Part shown: positions 36,749 through 48,836 of the stretch, piece by piece
How positions within the stretch are numbered: position 1 is the stretch's first letter
Layout: each line of letters starts with the position of its first letter
Assembly (NCBI GenBank): GCA_002270565.1
Contig: NQMI01000001.1
Coordinates: 992,396 to 1,056,395 of the forward strand
Reading direction: 5' to 3'
Source of the DNA: Stenocarpella maydis
Lineage: Eukaryota; Ascomycota; Sordariomycetes; Diaporthales; Diaporthaceae
DNA length: 64,000 nt
Notes under the pieces: generated by a model
Seen by the model: the letters and a program-made list of their open reading frames with translations, nothing else
The model's database searches: none
Told to the model about the DNA's origin: nothing
Program-made: the position numbers and the translations under genes

Positions 36749-37808
36749 GTTGGACGATGTTGGAAGAGGGTGCTGATCCGGACAAGCGCAGAGAGGCAGA
36801 GGAGAGGATCGGTCGAATTGCTACTCGCGAAGAGATGATCTCCAAAAAAGAGCGTCGATGTAAACAGGCCAGCAAGGGAGAGCGCAATGCCTGTTGAAGA
36901 GACGAGAAAGGATCAGAGGATCAAGCAGACACGAACCAAAAAAGCCAAGAATGAGTGACGTCCAATAAACGTGCTGGTAGTAGGTCTCTGGTGATGACTG
37001 TGATGGTGGGCGGCGGATGGATGGATGTTGATGAAGAGAAGAGGAGAGGAGAGGGAGAGAAGCAGAACAGTCCTCGACAGGAGATGGGGTTTAAAGGTAA
37101 ACATCTGGGATGGAGGGCGTGCCTTCCTGCCTGATACATGGCCAACTCGAGTAAAGAGCAGGCTGTGAAGAGGCAAGAAGGAGCCCGGCGTCGGGCCAGA
37201 ACGTCGTGTCAAGTGGGAAGGAGCAGGACGTGCAACATGCCCGCAGCCAGCATCACCACACCGAGTGTCCGGCATTGGCAAGCTGCTCATACCCTAGAGA
37301 TTCCGGTACGGGCAGATCGATGCTGATGGCTGGCTGGATGGAATAGGATTGCTATCTCTCCCATTGATGGCGTCGGTGCTGTGTGCTTTTAGCGTACAGC
37401 TAGGTAGGCCTGTATGCGCACTCGGCAGGGAGGCTGGAGTCGACGGGACTTGGGACCCAGCAGCTTGCACCCTCGGCTGCAATGGCGGGCGGGCAGGTAC
37501 CTAGGTGGGCACCTAGGTAGGCAGGTAGGTATTGCTGCTTCCCAACCCAAGCCCTCCCGTATCTGCGTGTCGGCTCTCCCAGGAACTGCTCCTTCAGCCT
37601 GGCCTGGTTGGAAAGGAACGAGGGAGGCACGCATTATTGCTGGGCAACCCCGAGCCCTCCCGGAGCCCTCTCCCACAGACGCATCCACCCACGTCAATTG
37701 ATGTGCCCCTGGAGCATCACCCTGGCTTGGTTTAGCCGATGGGCGGTGCCGGTTTCCCCCTGCTGGCCGTCACCTATCCGGCGTAGGAGGCAGGCAGCTG
37801 TCGTGAAC
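36749..37808. other. Intergenic, upstream of the GLG protein
   Basis: No gene is seen in about 1 kb. A cluster of CCTAGGT/GGTAGG words (GGTACCTAGGTGGGCACCTA and following) lies at 37494-37530. Purine-rich repeats (GAAGAGAAGAGGAGAGGAG) lie at 37030-37065, about 290-320 bp upstream of the start codon. Confidence 0.45.
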
Positions 37809-38785
37809 TCAAAAGAAGACGAGATCCAGAGGCTTCTCTCCTGCCGCGTACCTCTCCTTAAACTCCCTCCTCGCCAGCCACCGGGCAAGAGGCATCATTG
37901 TGTCTTTCATATCCATGATGCCCCTCTTCTTCTGGTCAATGTGGGAAGCGTCGACCACGATACGCTTCAGGTACTCGGTTGAGAGGGCGCCTGCCGTCCG
38001 CATTAGCAACCTCGTGGCTTTGCGAGACTGCAAGACTGGAAAGGGCTCACCGTTGTCCATGAGTGCGTCCAGGCGGGCAGGAGTCCCTACCGCGACGCCA
38101 GTCTTGCTCTCCTTGAGGAACTGCACCTGCTCCTCGACCTTGAAGTGCTTTGCAAACTGGATGAGCCTTGTCAGCAGCTGTGCCCAACACAAGAGGCTCC
38201 CGCCTTCCCGGGATACACAGCCAGACTTACCAGCTTGGAAACCACATTCCCCTTGTTCTGGAACTTCCTCGTCGCCCTCACGAGATCCGCAGCCCTCAGC
38301 CCAGCCCCGGTCACGATGATCGTATGCGGCGCCCCGACCTTTGGCGGCGCATCCCCGAGCCTCTTCCTCTCCCTCTCCACGGCCCGGGGATCCTTCTCCT
38401 CAGGCCGCGCCGCGAACTCCTCCAAAAACTCTGCAAGATTCTCCCTGACTCGCACCTTGGCGAACTCGGTCGTGTCCCTGACGGCGCTGGCGCTGATGTA
38501 CAGGTCGCCCAGCTCCACGGGGCTCAGGTCGGTGCCGAACCGCTTCGTCTGCCTGGCGACGTGGTCCGCGAGGAGCTGCGGGTCCATCCTGACAAAGGCC
38601 GTGTTCACCCCTGCCTCGAGGTCGAGCATGCCCTCGTCCTCCTCGTACTTGCTGCGCCTGGACTTCTGCTTCTTGGCCGAACCGGAGGTGGCCGGTGGGT
38701 TGTCCTGCGCCTTCCTCTTCCTCGACTTGGCCTTGGACGCTGCCGATGGCGCAGGCGTAGGTTCAGGCGCAGGTGCTCCTGACAT
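37809..38785 (-). CDS. CMS1: CMS1-family small-subunit ribosome biogenesis protein
   Basis: Minus-strand exons 38231-38785, 38051-38156 and 37809-37990 give 280 aa. Intron 1 is 74 bp; intron 2 is 60 bp with donor GTGAGC and acceptor GCAG, has no stop and keeps frame if retained. The N-terminus is a Pro/Ala then Lys/Arg-rich nuclear/nucleolar tail (KAKSRKRKAQ, KKQKSRRSK). The Cms1 fold follows: HTIIVTGAGLRAADLVRATR, FAKHFKVEEQVQFL with VAVGTPARLDALMDNG, then YLKRIVVDASHIDQKKRGIM. The fold resembles a DEAD-box helicase core without its ATPase motifs. Yeast Cms1 is a component of the 90S pre-ribosome. The final REFKERYAAGEKPLDLVFF is a normal family end. Confidence 0.9.
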
Positions 38786-40359
38786 GTTGCTGTTGAACCC
38801 GGTGTCTCGATGTCAAGAAGATGGAATATTGCTTGTTCAGCAGAGTGAGATGAGATGTCCGAGTCTGTTTTCTGTGTGTCCCTTTTTGAGACCAGGATTG
38901 TATGAGATGGCGTGGGGAAATCCAATGAATTCGACACTTTGGGATTTTGTAAGTCTCTAGCCACAGTGAAAATTTAAGAGCTGGTGTTTCTGAGGCTGGA
39001 AATTTTGGATGCGGCACGGTGTGGGGGTCGGTCACCAGACTGTGTTCCTCAGGGCTTCAGTGCCTGCTCATGCGCCACATGTAGCGTCAAAACGACTCGC
39101 TGGCTCAATCAATGTACACAGTGTGACAGGCCCAAGCCAGCAGTCGTCCGCTTACACAGCTGGGTACACGGAATACAAAGATGGCCATGTAGGTCGGACT
39201 GCATATTGCAATTCCAGTTCCACTACGAAGCTCAGAAAAAAAAGAGCCGCCTCCTTCTTATCCATCAAGATACAGCCCCAATCTGGCTAGAACACTGCAG
39301 CAATAATATGTAAACCTCCTTAGCCAGTCTAGCAGGCCCTAGCCTGGGACCGCGATCGGCAAACCGGTCCCACAGGGGCCCCATGCATGCATTCGAGCGT
39401 TGTCTAGTGATGGAAGGAATTAAAAAACTGGAGCTTTGGCGCGGAGCAGCGCCCGACAGAAAGGAAAAAGGGAGTAGTGTGGCAAACGCGGACCGCTCCT
39501 ACGACTAAAACTGACTTGCAGCCCAGCTTTAAGCCATGCAGAGTGAAGACGGCGTGTGTTTGTGTGTGAGAGAGAGAAGGCGGGGGGGGGTGTAAAAGAA
39601 AAGCCCAACCGGTCAGATCAACACGGTCCGCATTGGATGTTTTCGCGCCCGGCGAACAGACAACAGCATAGCATCCTCTGACGGCATGGGATCGACGCAG
39701 TGGGGAAGGGGGGCTGGACCCAGGAAAGATGATGCGCCTCGCTTCCTGACGAGTCGATCTGTTGCTTGCTCACTGGTGGGGATGGCTCCTGGTCTACACC
39801 ACCGCTTCTCACGATACTTTTGCCCCGGTTTCAACCGCCACCGCCTTGCTGGATGGGTGCATAAGCTTCCCCGTTGGTGTCTTAGTAGGCACCTGTGAAC
39901 AAACTCTCTTGGCACCACATTCATGTCTTTGTTCGGACCAAGAATACTTACCTGTAGACTACAGTAGTCTACCTCCTTGACTACTGTTCGAGTGTTTCGA
40001 CCCGATTCATGTCCCTAAGTCTGGACAACTCGCCTGGGATATCAGGCTGCTTGGGCTTCCTGCACACCGGAACTGTCAGGTCTCTCGACCGCGATATCTC
40101 GAGGACTACACGTAATACTAGTGTAATGGCGCTGGTTCATCTATGAGCTGTCATTTTTATTGACAAACCAAAACCTCCCGGGGCAGAAAATCAGGCCGAT
40201 CCGGCACCGTGCTGTCCCACAATCCTCACGGAGGGGGCATAGAAACACGCACACGACATTTATATCCCGCCCAGCGGCCGTGACCTAGCGAGCATGCATG
40301 CCCTCAATGCCACCTCCTTACCTTTTCCCGCCTGACGGAAGCCGGAGAAGAGTCTCACC
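38786..40359. other. Intergenic between divergent genes
   Basis: About 1.6 kb between CMS1 and the PQ-loop gene shows no gene I can support. It contains a 9-G run (39582-39590) and TGTGTGTTTGTGTGTGAGAG nearby. Short frames on both strands lack family features. Confidence 0.45.
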
Positions 40360-41830
40360 ATGGCACCGCAGTCCACCATCCCCGTCGCGGCGACGGTCCT
40401 GGGGACGATAGGCACCATCCTATGGTGCGTCCAGCTCGTGCCGCAGATATGGACCAACTGGCGCACCAAGTCGACCGACGGCCTGCCGGGTTCCATGATG
40501 TTCCTGTGGGCCGTCTGCGGAGTGCCCTTTGGCGCCTACAGCATCGTCCAGAACTTCAATATACCTAGTAAGCAGCTTCCAGCAGTCATTCTCAGCCCCC
40601 CCCCACCCAGCGGAATAAAAGAACCCCCATTCGAGCCTGTGCCTCAAGCGCCATGGCCACACTGTGCCCGGGTCCACGCCGTTGTTTGAACGAAGCTCGT
40701 TTCTTGGTTCTTTTGAAAACTGACTCCCAATGTTTCAGTCCAGGTCCAGCCGCAGTGCTTCATGGGCCTCTGCCTCGTCAGCTGGGCCCAGGTCCTCGTG
40801 TATGGCCGCGGGTGGCGGGCCTGGACTGCGGCGTTGACAGGTGTTGCTGTTGCTGCTGCGTGTGCGGGAGTCGAGGCCGCTCTGATTTTGACATTGCGGG
40901 TGAGTTTTCTCATGAACATCTCCTTGTCAAAAAAAAAATACATATAGAAACGATAGTCTCACATGGTGCGGGTGAGAAAATCACCACATGACAATGTTCT
41001 GTCGTGTGGGTTTAGCCCAGTCGATAAGAGGTGTCACTGATAATGGAGTAGCCAATCTACCTTGCAGGTAATGGAACGCCTGTGCTTGTTGTGGGCATAG
41101 TTGCATCTGTGCTCCTCGCAGCAGGTCTCCTTCCACCGTATGGAGAGATCTGGAAGAGAAGGGGCAGGGTCATCGGCATAAACTGGGTCTGTTGTCTCCC
41201 TCACCCTGTTACGGGTAGTCGCTGGTGGAAGAAGTTGAACCTCACAGATCGCCAGGTATTCCTATCGATGGATTGCAGCGGTGCCTTCTTTTCCCTCATG
41301 GCACTGGGTATGCCCCTGCTCCTTCTTTTGCGTCCTGTTGAGCCCCAGACCGAAGTATGCGTATACTAGCTGACGTGAGGTCCCACAGTTGCGCAAAACA
41401 CGTTTGACGTGTTGGGCGGTGTGCTTTATGTGATATGGTAAGGGGGGGGGGGTGCTCTAGAAAGCAATGTCCGCATACCTTGGCAAGCTGACACAGAATA
41501 TCGCGTAGCGTTATACTGGAGCTTGGTATCTTTGCCTCCCACTTCGTCTGGCTCATGAGAACACGCAAGATCCGAAAACAGGCCAAGCAACAGGGCAAGT
41601 CATTCGACGACATCGCACTGGAGCATGAGGAACTCGGGGTTCCTTTCCAATTCGCGGAGAGGAAAGGCAGGAAGGAGAGAAGCGACTCACAAAAAGACGC
41701 CGAAGAGGGCAACGGAGTCGAAGCCCGGGCGGAGGGGCCGTTGCAGGCTGCGGGCGGAGCGGAGAGCCCGGCGGACAAGCCACCGGGCCGCGGGCAGACC
41801 GGGAAGGACATCCGAGAGGAGGACCCTTGA
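40360..41830 (+). CDS. PQ-loop repeat membrane protein
   Basis: Proposed exons: 40360-40567, 40739-40899, 41021-41030, 41068-41186, 41256-41307, 41389-41437 and 41509-41830, giving 306 aa in consistent phase. The first PQ-loop is VAATVLGTIGTILWCVQLVPQIWTNWRTKSTDGLPG, with the canonical PQ; the residues shown here sit in exon 1. The second repeat (SVLLAAGLLPPYGEIWKRRG) has P-Y at that place. Other helices are in FMGLCLVSWAQVLVYG, WTAALTGVAVAAACAG, FFSLMALVAQNTF and LELGIFASHFVWLM. A hydrophilic Lys/Glu-rich tail of about 90 residues ends the protein. PQ-loop proteins move amino acids or lysosomal/vacuolar cystine-like cargo, or act as scaffolds; substrate here is unknown. The 10-nt third exon and 37-nt intron 3 are weakly supported. 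Confidence 0.82.
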
Positions 41831-44800
41831 TGCAGCCGCTTGGCATACGCCAGTTTAGCCGGTGCTAGATGTAGCGTATGTTTCGGGAATGAGGGGGACT
41901 GGGCCAAGCTCTAGGATCAACCCGTCTGTCTGTCTGACTCTTCGCAAGCAGAGAAAGAGCTCTGTTCCTTCGCTCAGTGGCTCTAGGAGTGCGAGACAGG
42001 TTGAGAACCATATTGTTCACGTGTTCGCGCCCGGGCGACAGCCACAGGGGTTTGGGCGTCCATGGGGCTCGTCATAGTGACCAACGCATGATCTCCCCAA
42101 GGCACGATGACGAGTCTCCAGCCTGTTGCGGACGACAAGGATACCGGCCGCGCTGTTTGGTGGCCGGCATGAGAATTATGCAGGACCAGTCTATCTCAGA
42201 TCTAGCAGTCGGCCCCTACATAGGAGTCGTCATGTCAGCCAGCCGGACAGCCAAGTCTGTGTGACCGCTGTCACTGACAAGGCGTCGTCAATCCTAGCCT
42301 GTCCCTTCACACCAATTCATCCCTTGACGGTAGTACCCTCGCCTCCACTGGGTATCCTACAGTTATAGGTCGATGCGATTGGTTGTGAACTTGATCCACG
42401 GCGGGTTGCCGCCGCCGTGGCACTGGTGGGCCGCAGGATTGCCCTGCATATAGCCCGGTCGTGGATCGGTCGAGTGGCAGACCATGCACACGTAGACGAC
42501 AGGATAGTATGTGAAACGGCCCAGCGTCAGCCTAAGAAGGTCGTGAACAACCCCCAACGGTTCGTGCTAGATACGCGAGTTGCAGTGTAGCGTGTGCGGC
42601 CGGTTATGCACGAGTCCGGTATGCAGGCAGCCGTTGATGTGCTGCATTAGCCTGGCAGACGGGTTGGCGGCCAGGCGCCACGGACATGTGTTGTACGGCC
42701 TCCGTCTTGGTCAAGAAGCAACATCGCTAGGCCGAAATTCTCTTGCGAGGATGCAGATACTGTACGTTAGTCAGCCGGCCCGTCTGAGAAGAATGGGACG
42801 ATTCCTGGCTTTGACTTTGGGGAAGCTTGCCTGCAGACTCCAGGCTGCAGGCTTGTCAGGATGAGGTGCCGCGGATGAGGGTCGAGGGCCATTCCGATTG
42901 GCGCTGCTCCGTGCTGAGTAGCTCCCCGCGAGTCCAGTCTCTTGGGATGGCCCTAGTAGTGTGCGTTTCCGCGAATCCGGCAAGGTCCCCTGTTTTTACG
43001 GGTGGTGGCTTGCGAACACCAAGGGGCGTCTGCAGTAGGCAGGTGGATGTCACGGCGAGGGCGGCGCATTCGTCCTGATTTGTTGCATACTTGCGGAAGA
43101 GATGGTGGGAACCTGACTCGATCCTGATGATCGAGAGGGACAACCTACTCGTGTGGTGGTTTCAGTGATGTCTCGACCACAGTAGGAGCCCGTCAAGGCG
43201 GTTCCGGATGGCCAGCATTGCACCGAACGGTGGAGGCAATGACGGGAAGGTGGCTGGGAGACGGAAGCACATGTTGGCCCAGGCCACTGGGACCGGCGGC
43301 ACCGATTCGGGGCTTAACAAGACGCCGAAGTTATAAGACAGGGAAGCACGGGGGGAGAAAACAAAAAGCGACGACGTCAACGCGTACGGAGCATGTCTTT
43401 GGTTCTAGACCTGTTGGAGAAGCATTCAAGAGCCACGGGATGTTGCATAATGCGGAGTCACAAGTGAGATGCGTTGTAGTGTTTGAGACGGGAGATGGTT
43501 CAATTACTTCTAGGTTCGGCGTGAAGGGTCTGGTGCCGGGCTTGTCGCGATGAAATCGTGATCTGTGGGGTGTCTAGCGGCGATTAGCTTGGCCAATATC
43601 CGACCTGGTTGGGTTCCGGGACCGATCGCGGGTCAGGTGAAGTCACTGAAAAGCATCAACCATGAGCTTGAGTCACATCCAAGGGTGAGAAGGCAGTCGA
43701 GTTACTATGTACAGTGTACATTTTGCCCAAGGTATACCACACTCGGCACCCTGGATGTTGTAATAGGTGACTTGTCACAGCTCCCCACGGCCAACCGCAC
43801 AGTAGAGTAGAGTAGCAGTCTAGATATAACGTGTGAGTGCCTGGCTATATTACAATAGTCGTGCCTCTGCAAGCCAACTGACACATGCCTGTCTTTGCAA
43901 CTCTGGCCTGGCCTGGCCTGGCTTGGACCTGTTGGTAATGTCGCGCTTTCAAAGGCCTTGCGGTCTTTTAGACTACACTTGACCTCAAATCAGGCCATTT
44001 ATGTAGGCAGGTGGGCTGTTTGGGACCGGGTCGAGCTCGAGCAGCCGTGTCCCGCGAACCAACACGCACACACACATGCATTGCAATTACGACGACCACA
44101 GCGGTTCTGTGCTGGGCCGTATGGCTCGTACCGTACGGGGAGGGCACGATAGTGTACATACTGTGACATGGTGCCCGGCTTGGGTGGGGCTCAAGGTTCG
44201 TTCGGGCTGCATGGCGACTGGGTTCTGCAGTGGATGAGGTGGGCCAGAGTGGTTCTTGTCATCCACCTGGCCCGCCTGGCTGCTGGCCTGCGAGGGTCGT
44301 GAGGACTGAGAACAGAAAAGTGGCCCAGGGCTAACGCGATTGGAATTGGTTCAGACGAAGGGGGGGGGGGGAAAGAAGGCAAACCCGGGGTGGTTCTCGG
44401 GGAAGGTCAGGAAGACGACCAGCCTGCAGCTGACTCGCAGCGTCAGCCCCTGCCATTGGCCGTCCGGCCCGGAGAGCGGTTCCTCCCCCAGCCTCCCGAC
44501 CGAGTGCGGAATCCATCCAGTCTTTCCCTCTGCACACTACCGTGCTCCTCGTACTACATACCGAGCCCCGAGCCCCTACAGCTTACTTTTGCGAGCAGCG
44601 TTACCAGGCGCCTGCTTGCACAGGGGCCTCGAGGGGAGAGCACGAGAACTGCAGGGCAGCGGTCGAGTCCAAGTGCCGCACAAAACAAAGACATGGTGCC
44701 AGCTGACTGTGCAGGGCAGCCTTGTCAAGGGCCTTAGGGACAAACATGGGGGGCCAGCATTGTTGTGGGCTTGCTTTTTCTTCGCCGTCTTTTCACCGAC

Positions 44801-47686
44801 ACGAGGAGATGCCGACAGATACATGTCTTTGCTATAGATGGCTAATCTAATATGCATGGATGTGTGGTCATTTGCCTGGTTCAGGAGGGCGAGAGGCAGC
44901 AAGCGAGGTGCGAGGTGCGAGGCGCGAGATGACTTGTGTCTTGTGTTTATATTACCGCCTAGTCCACCGAGACCAAAGCTCAAGCCGGAGCCCCCCTCCC
45001 TCGCAGGTTTCGCCTCGTTAATTACGTCGGCGTCCCAGCAATGTGGGCTGGACCACGTCGCCGTCCCCGAACAATGGGTTGATTCACTTGGCCATCACCC
45101 TCGACCCTTGACTTCTGACGTGGTCTCAACCTTGGGGGGGTTGGTTCTTTGCCGGATGCAAGGCTGCAGTGTGTTGTGGGCTGGCATTAAAAGTGCTGAT
45201 GCAGGTGCCGCGCACTCGATGTGTTATGTATCGTGGGCAAGGCCCAGTAATAACATACCTAGGTACTTGAGTAAGTAGGTAAGCCATGTTTCGAAACCAA
45301 AAAACATGGACCGCTGCTGTGTTGTTGCAAATCTTATGTAATTTCTATTCTATATCTCTCGAATCTCCTCTGCCTAGGTACTCCGGGAAAGGAGGTGGCC
45401 TAGTATATAGCATACATGTATACCTAGGTGTATATATTTTCAGACCACCCAGCGTGCCTGGACCTGTTGTACTCTGGTACGTGTGCTATGTGAATGAAAG
45501 CCGGGCAGTGGCCGCGACAGCTGTAAACGCAGCCACAACCAGTAGACCCTTACTCCCTACACTACCCCTACCCTTCGAGCACCCGCACTTTTATTATTAG
45601 TACCAGTCTACCCCCCCTGGCAGCAACATAGGCCGGGCTGCCATCAAGTCTCCCCATCGCTCGCTCGCAAGTTATATTCGTCTCTGGGTGGTCTGCACTC
45701 TGCATCCTGCATCCTCCTGCATTGCTGCATCGCTGCGTCGCTGCATGCTGCACTCTGGACCCCGGCCTGCTTGAAGCCGCCGCACCTGCAACTGCAACCC
45801 TGGCCCGGCTCTAATTGGAGGGCGACCAGCCTGCCTGATAGGTAGTCGCAGGCGCAGGTACGGAGTACAGAGACACACTGACAGAGAGACCAAAAGCAGC
45901 CCGCATATAGATACAGGTTGTACGCTTGCAGGCACGATTCTTGGACCTCTGCTTTATCTGCAGCTTGCCGGGCTACTTCAGACTTGCAGGTACGTACATG
46001 CATACCCAGGTACCCGGGCACATACTGTATGTTGTACACACTCAAGTTTGTTCATCTGTCTATGTACGTGCCTAGCTGCCCCCTCCCCCCTCCCCAAAGA
46101 GCAGGGCAGCTTGAGTTGGTATACATACCAATCTGTCAAAACTCACTCTCCCTTCCCTTCCTCTCTGCTTGCCACACCATCCATCCATACTGATACATAC
46201 ATACCTTTTGACTGTCAATTCTGCACTTCGCCCCGTCCCTCTCCTCCCACACTTTGCATAATCTTTTTGTCGACCACACAGGAGCTGATTGACACCCCTC
46301 AGCCAACACTCAGACCCGCCTGGCTTATCCCGCCTTCTACACGTATTGTTGGGGCGTCAATTTGTGTCCCCGTCGCCTGCGCCTGCAGCGCCACTGCACA
46401 TCACACGTTGACCACGGACCACAAGGTCCGAAACGAGACGATCCTCCCGAAGCGCCCCCCCCCCAAAAAAAAGGAAGGAAAAAAAGCAGCCCCCCTCCAG
46501 AGAGCCAAGCTAGGCGTTGCTGCTACTAGTGCAGGCTTAGGCTCTATCTATCACCTTGACCTGCCTCGACGAACACCGCTTAGGAAGGGGACCCTTTAGT
46601 TTATTATTGCCGACCAACCCCTCGGCATCGTCGACAATTCTCGTTGTTTTCTCGTTGACGCCTCCAGAGGATACGCCTTTCTTGTCCACGCCGAACCCGG
46701 CCGGTGCAGTGCTCTGCTGCGGTACAGTCCCATCCCCCACGACTCCAGTCTTGAATTCGACCGGCCTGGCCCTCGGAACATTACCTTCACCTGCCTCGCC
46801 TCGCCGAGCCACACGCCCACCACGGCTCTTCCACAACTGCTTTCGGCTCCTTTCCTTATTAGCTGGGCCCTGCACCCTCTGCCTCCACCGTATCCCAACA
46901 CCAAGGCCTCTTAAACGCCTCGTACCACCAGCCATAACTTTGCGCCGCGCCCACCTGCCGACCTCCTTCCTGACTGCGCTGCGACTTTTACCGGGAGCCT
47001 CTCCCTGCTTTTGCGACCTTGGTCGCCACGCTCTTTACTCGGTAGTCGGGCAGCTGCCCACAGGCCCCCTGGACTTTGCGCAGTACCTCAGTCTACGTCC
47101 ATCATTTCTCGTCCTGTGCACCAAGCCTATCTCCCCGCTCTCTGTCCCTCACCATTATATCCCTCCATCGTGCCGCCGGCCCCGGCCCCCCAAAAAAAAC
47201 AAAGCCACGCGTACGGAAGGAAGGAAGGGAGGGATTGCGCGCCCGCGCCCCGCGCCTGTGCCTTTGCCCTGTGGTCCCGGGGACGTCAGGGTCCGCCTCG
47301 GCGTCGATTGACCGAGACCAGGTCGATCCCGAGGCCCAAACCCGGCTTCCCATCCCGAACTGGGTCCAGCAGGCTCGTTGCTGTATGCCGAACTCAAAAT
47401 CACCACACGATCTCCATATCGTCCTCCCCGTGGCTCTGTGACAGGCCTTGGCGAAGTCTGTCCCCGAGTCTGTCCGGTCCTGATTTGCCCGCTGTTGGGG
47501 CATTGGCTTTCGACTTGGCTGGGGCGCTCGGCTCTACACACATCGTCTTTCGAGTCAGGTTTGGATGCATGTGCTCTTAAGCTCGGCTGGAAACCATGCC
47601 GCACTCAAGATATCAGTAGGTCACCCCAATGCCCGCCCATTACTTACCAGCGACCCTTACCTTCTAGAACAATTCCACCAGCTGAC
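41831..47686. other. 5.9-kb intergenic region upstream of Rsr1/Krev-1
   Basis: The longest gene-poor stretch in the window. Two small Cys/His-rich minus-strand frames (42363-42557 and about 42567-42699) are the only coding candidates. CCTAGGT palindromes cluster at 45255-45430. From about 46070 to 47690 the plus strand is C/T-rich with A-rich blips (46465-46490, 47192-47200), consistent with promoter and long 5' leader of the GTPase gene. A 12-G run lies at 44360-44371. A 252-codon frame at 46556-47311 is low-complexity and looks like a chance frame. Confidence 0.5.
42363..42557 (-). CDS. Putative small Cys/His-rich protein or exon
   Basis: A minus-strand frame reads 64 aa. It ends in CMVCHSTDPRPGYMQGNPAA, then HQCHGGGNPPWIKFTTNRIDL. 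The spacing C-x2-C ... H-x-C-H and the third-position GC bias (many GGC, CCG, TTC codons) look coding-like and zinc-ligand-like. A second frame just upstream on the same strand (about 42567-42699) reads CPWRLAANPSARLMQHINGC and then LHTGLVHNRPHTLHCNSRI. I could not join the two with consistent phase. It may be a C2H2-like gene remnant or chance. Confidence 0.25.
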   Translation of the reverse strand: MGVVHDLLRLTLGRFTYYPVVYVCMVCHSTDPRPGYMQGNPAAHQCHGGGNPPWIKFTTNRIDL

Positions 47687-48836
47687 ATGACTCGAAGTCG
47701 GGAGTTCCAGGTAGTCGTTCTCGGAGCAGGTGAGCACGTGCCCCCCCCCCCCAAACATCTCCCACTGCCAACACCACTCATCTCTTGTCTCCGCGCGCGC
47801 GCGCGCGTGTGTGCATATAAATGCGCAGAAATACGCGCGAAACTGTCTCGTCCGGGTGACTGACACTGGGGGATTTCCCTGTCCTATTCTAGGCGGCGTC
47901 GGGAAGAGCTGTCTGACTGGTGAGTGGAGCCCTCCCGCCGACATGGGTATCTCATGTGCCCCCCCTGTCAAGACCTCCCTGTCAAACCCTCCCAGAACCA
48001 TGTTTCGCGTCAAGACTACGCAACTAACAAACTACTAATAGCACAATTCGTCCATAATGAATGGATCGAGAGCTACGACCCAACGATAGAGGACTCGTAC
48101 CAGAAACAACTCGCCGTCGATGTACGTATCTCTCCTTATACATTGCCTCACCCCCTATAAATGACTAACGCGAAGTTTAGGGACGCCAGGTTGTCTTGGA
48201 AATGTGAGTCGGTGTCTCGAACAGAGCGTCTTGTTGAGCCTCGCGTGGCTAACACAATGCCCAGCCTCGACACCGCAGGAACAGAGCAATTCAGTGAGAC
48301 ATGGCCCTGGGACCCTGTCCAGGTTCACTCCGCTAACCTTCTGCAGCATCCATGAGAGACGTGTATATGAAGAACGGCCAGGGTTTCCTGCTTGTCTTCA
48401 GCATCACATCGCGATCCTCACTGAACGAACTGCACGGTCTTCGAGAAGAAATCCTGCGCATCAAAGATAGGGATCAAGTGCCGATCGTCATCATCGGAAA
48501 CAAAGCCGACCTCGAGGATCAGAGAGAAGTTCCGCGTACCAAAGCGTTTGCTGTCTCACAGGACTGGGGAGCTCCTTACTATGAGGCAAGCGCCAGGACT
48601 AGGAGTAAGTACCCGCTCAAGGGCCTCGTGGAGCGGTGGCAGTGGGACTGACTGGTCAAATAGCGAACGTCGACGAAGTCTTCATCGACATATGCCGGCA
48701 GATGCTAAGGGTGGACGATGCCATAGAGGCCATGGACGAGGAGACGTTCGAGACACGATACAAATACGATGAGCACAGCAGGAAAAGACGGCGGCGGAAG
48801 AGGAAGAAGGATCACCCAAAATGCGCCATATTGTGA
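47687..48836 (+). CDS. RSR1: Ras-like GTPase Rsr1/Bud1/Krev-1
   Basis: Seven exons: 47687-47729, 47893-47919, 48042-48121, 48181-48203, 48265-48293, 48347-48604 and 48664-48836, giving 210 aa with all phases consistent. The P-loop GAGGVGKSCLT is split by intron 1; the effector loop is SYDPTIEDSYQKQL; switch II is LDTAGTEQFTSM, split by an intron. GNKADL and EASART are the guanine-binding motifs. The C-terminus is strongly basic (KRRRRKRKKDHPK) and ends in CAIL, a geranylgeranylation CAAX box. REFQVVVLGAGGVGKS and the YMKNGQGFLLVFSITS block identify the Rap/Rsr1 group (Neurospora krev-1). These GTPases set polarity sites and hyphal growth or development. Intron 1 (163 bp) contains a 12-C run and a (CG)n(TG)n repeat. 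Confidence 0.95.

Noticed and set aside
46556..47311. 252-codon plus-strand frame upstream of Rsr1/Krev-1
   Set aside because: Low-complexity Pro/Leu/Arg text from C/T-rich DNA with no family similarity; more likely promoter and leader.
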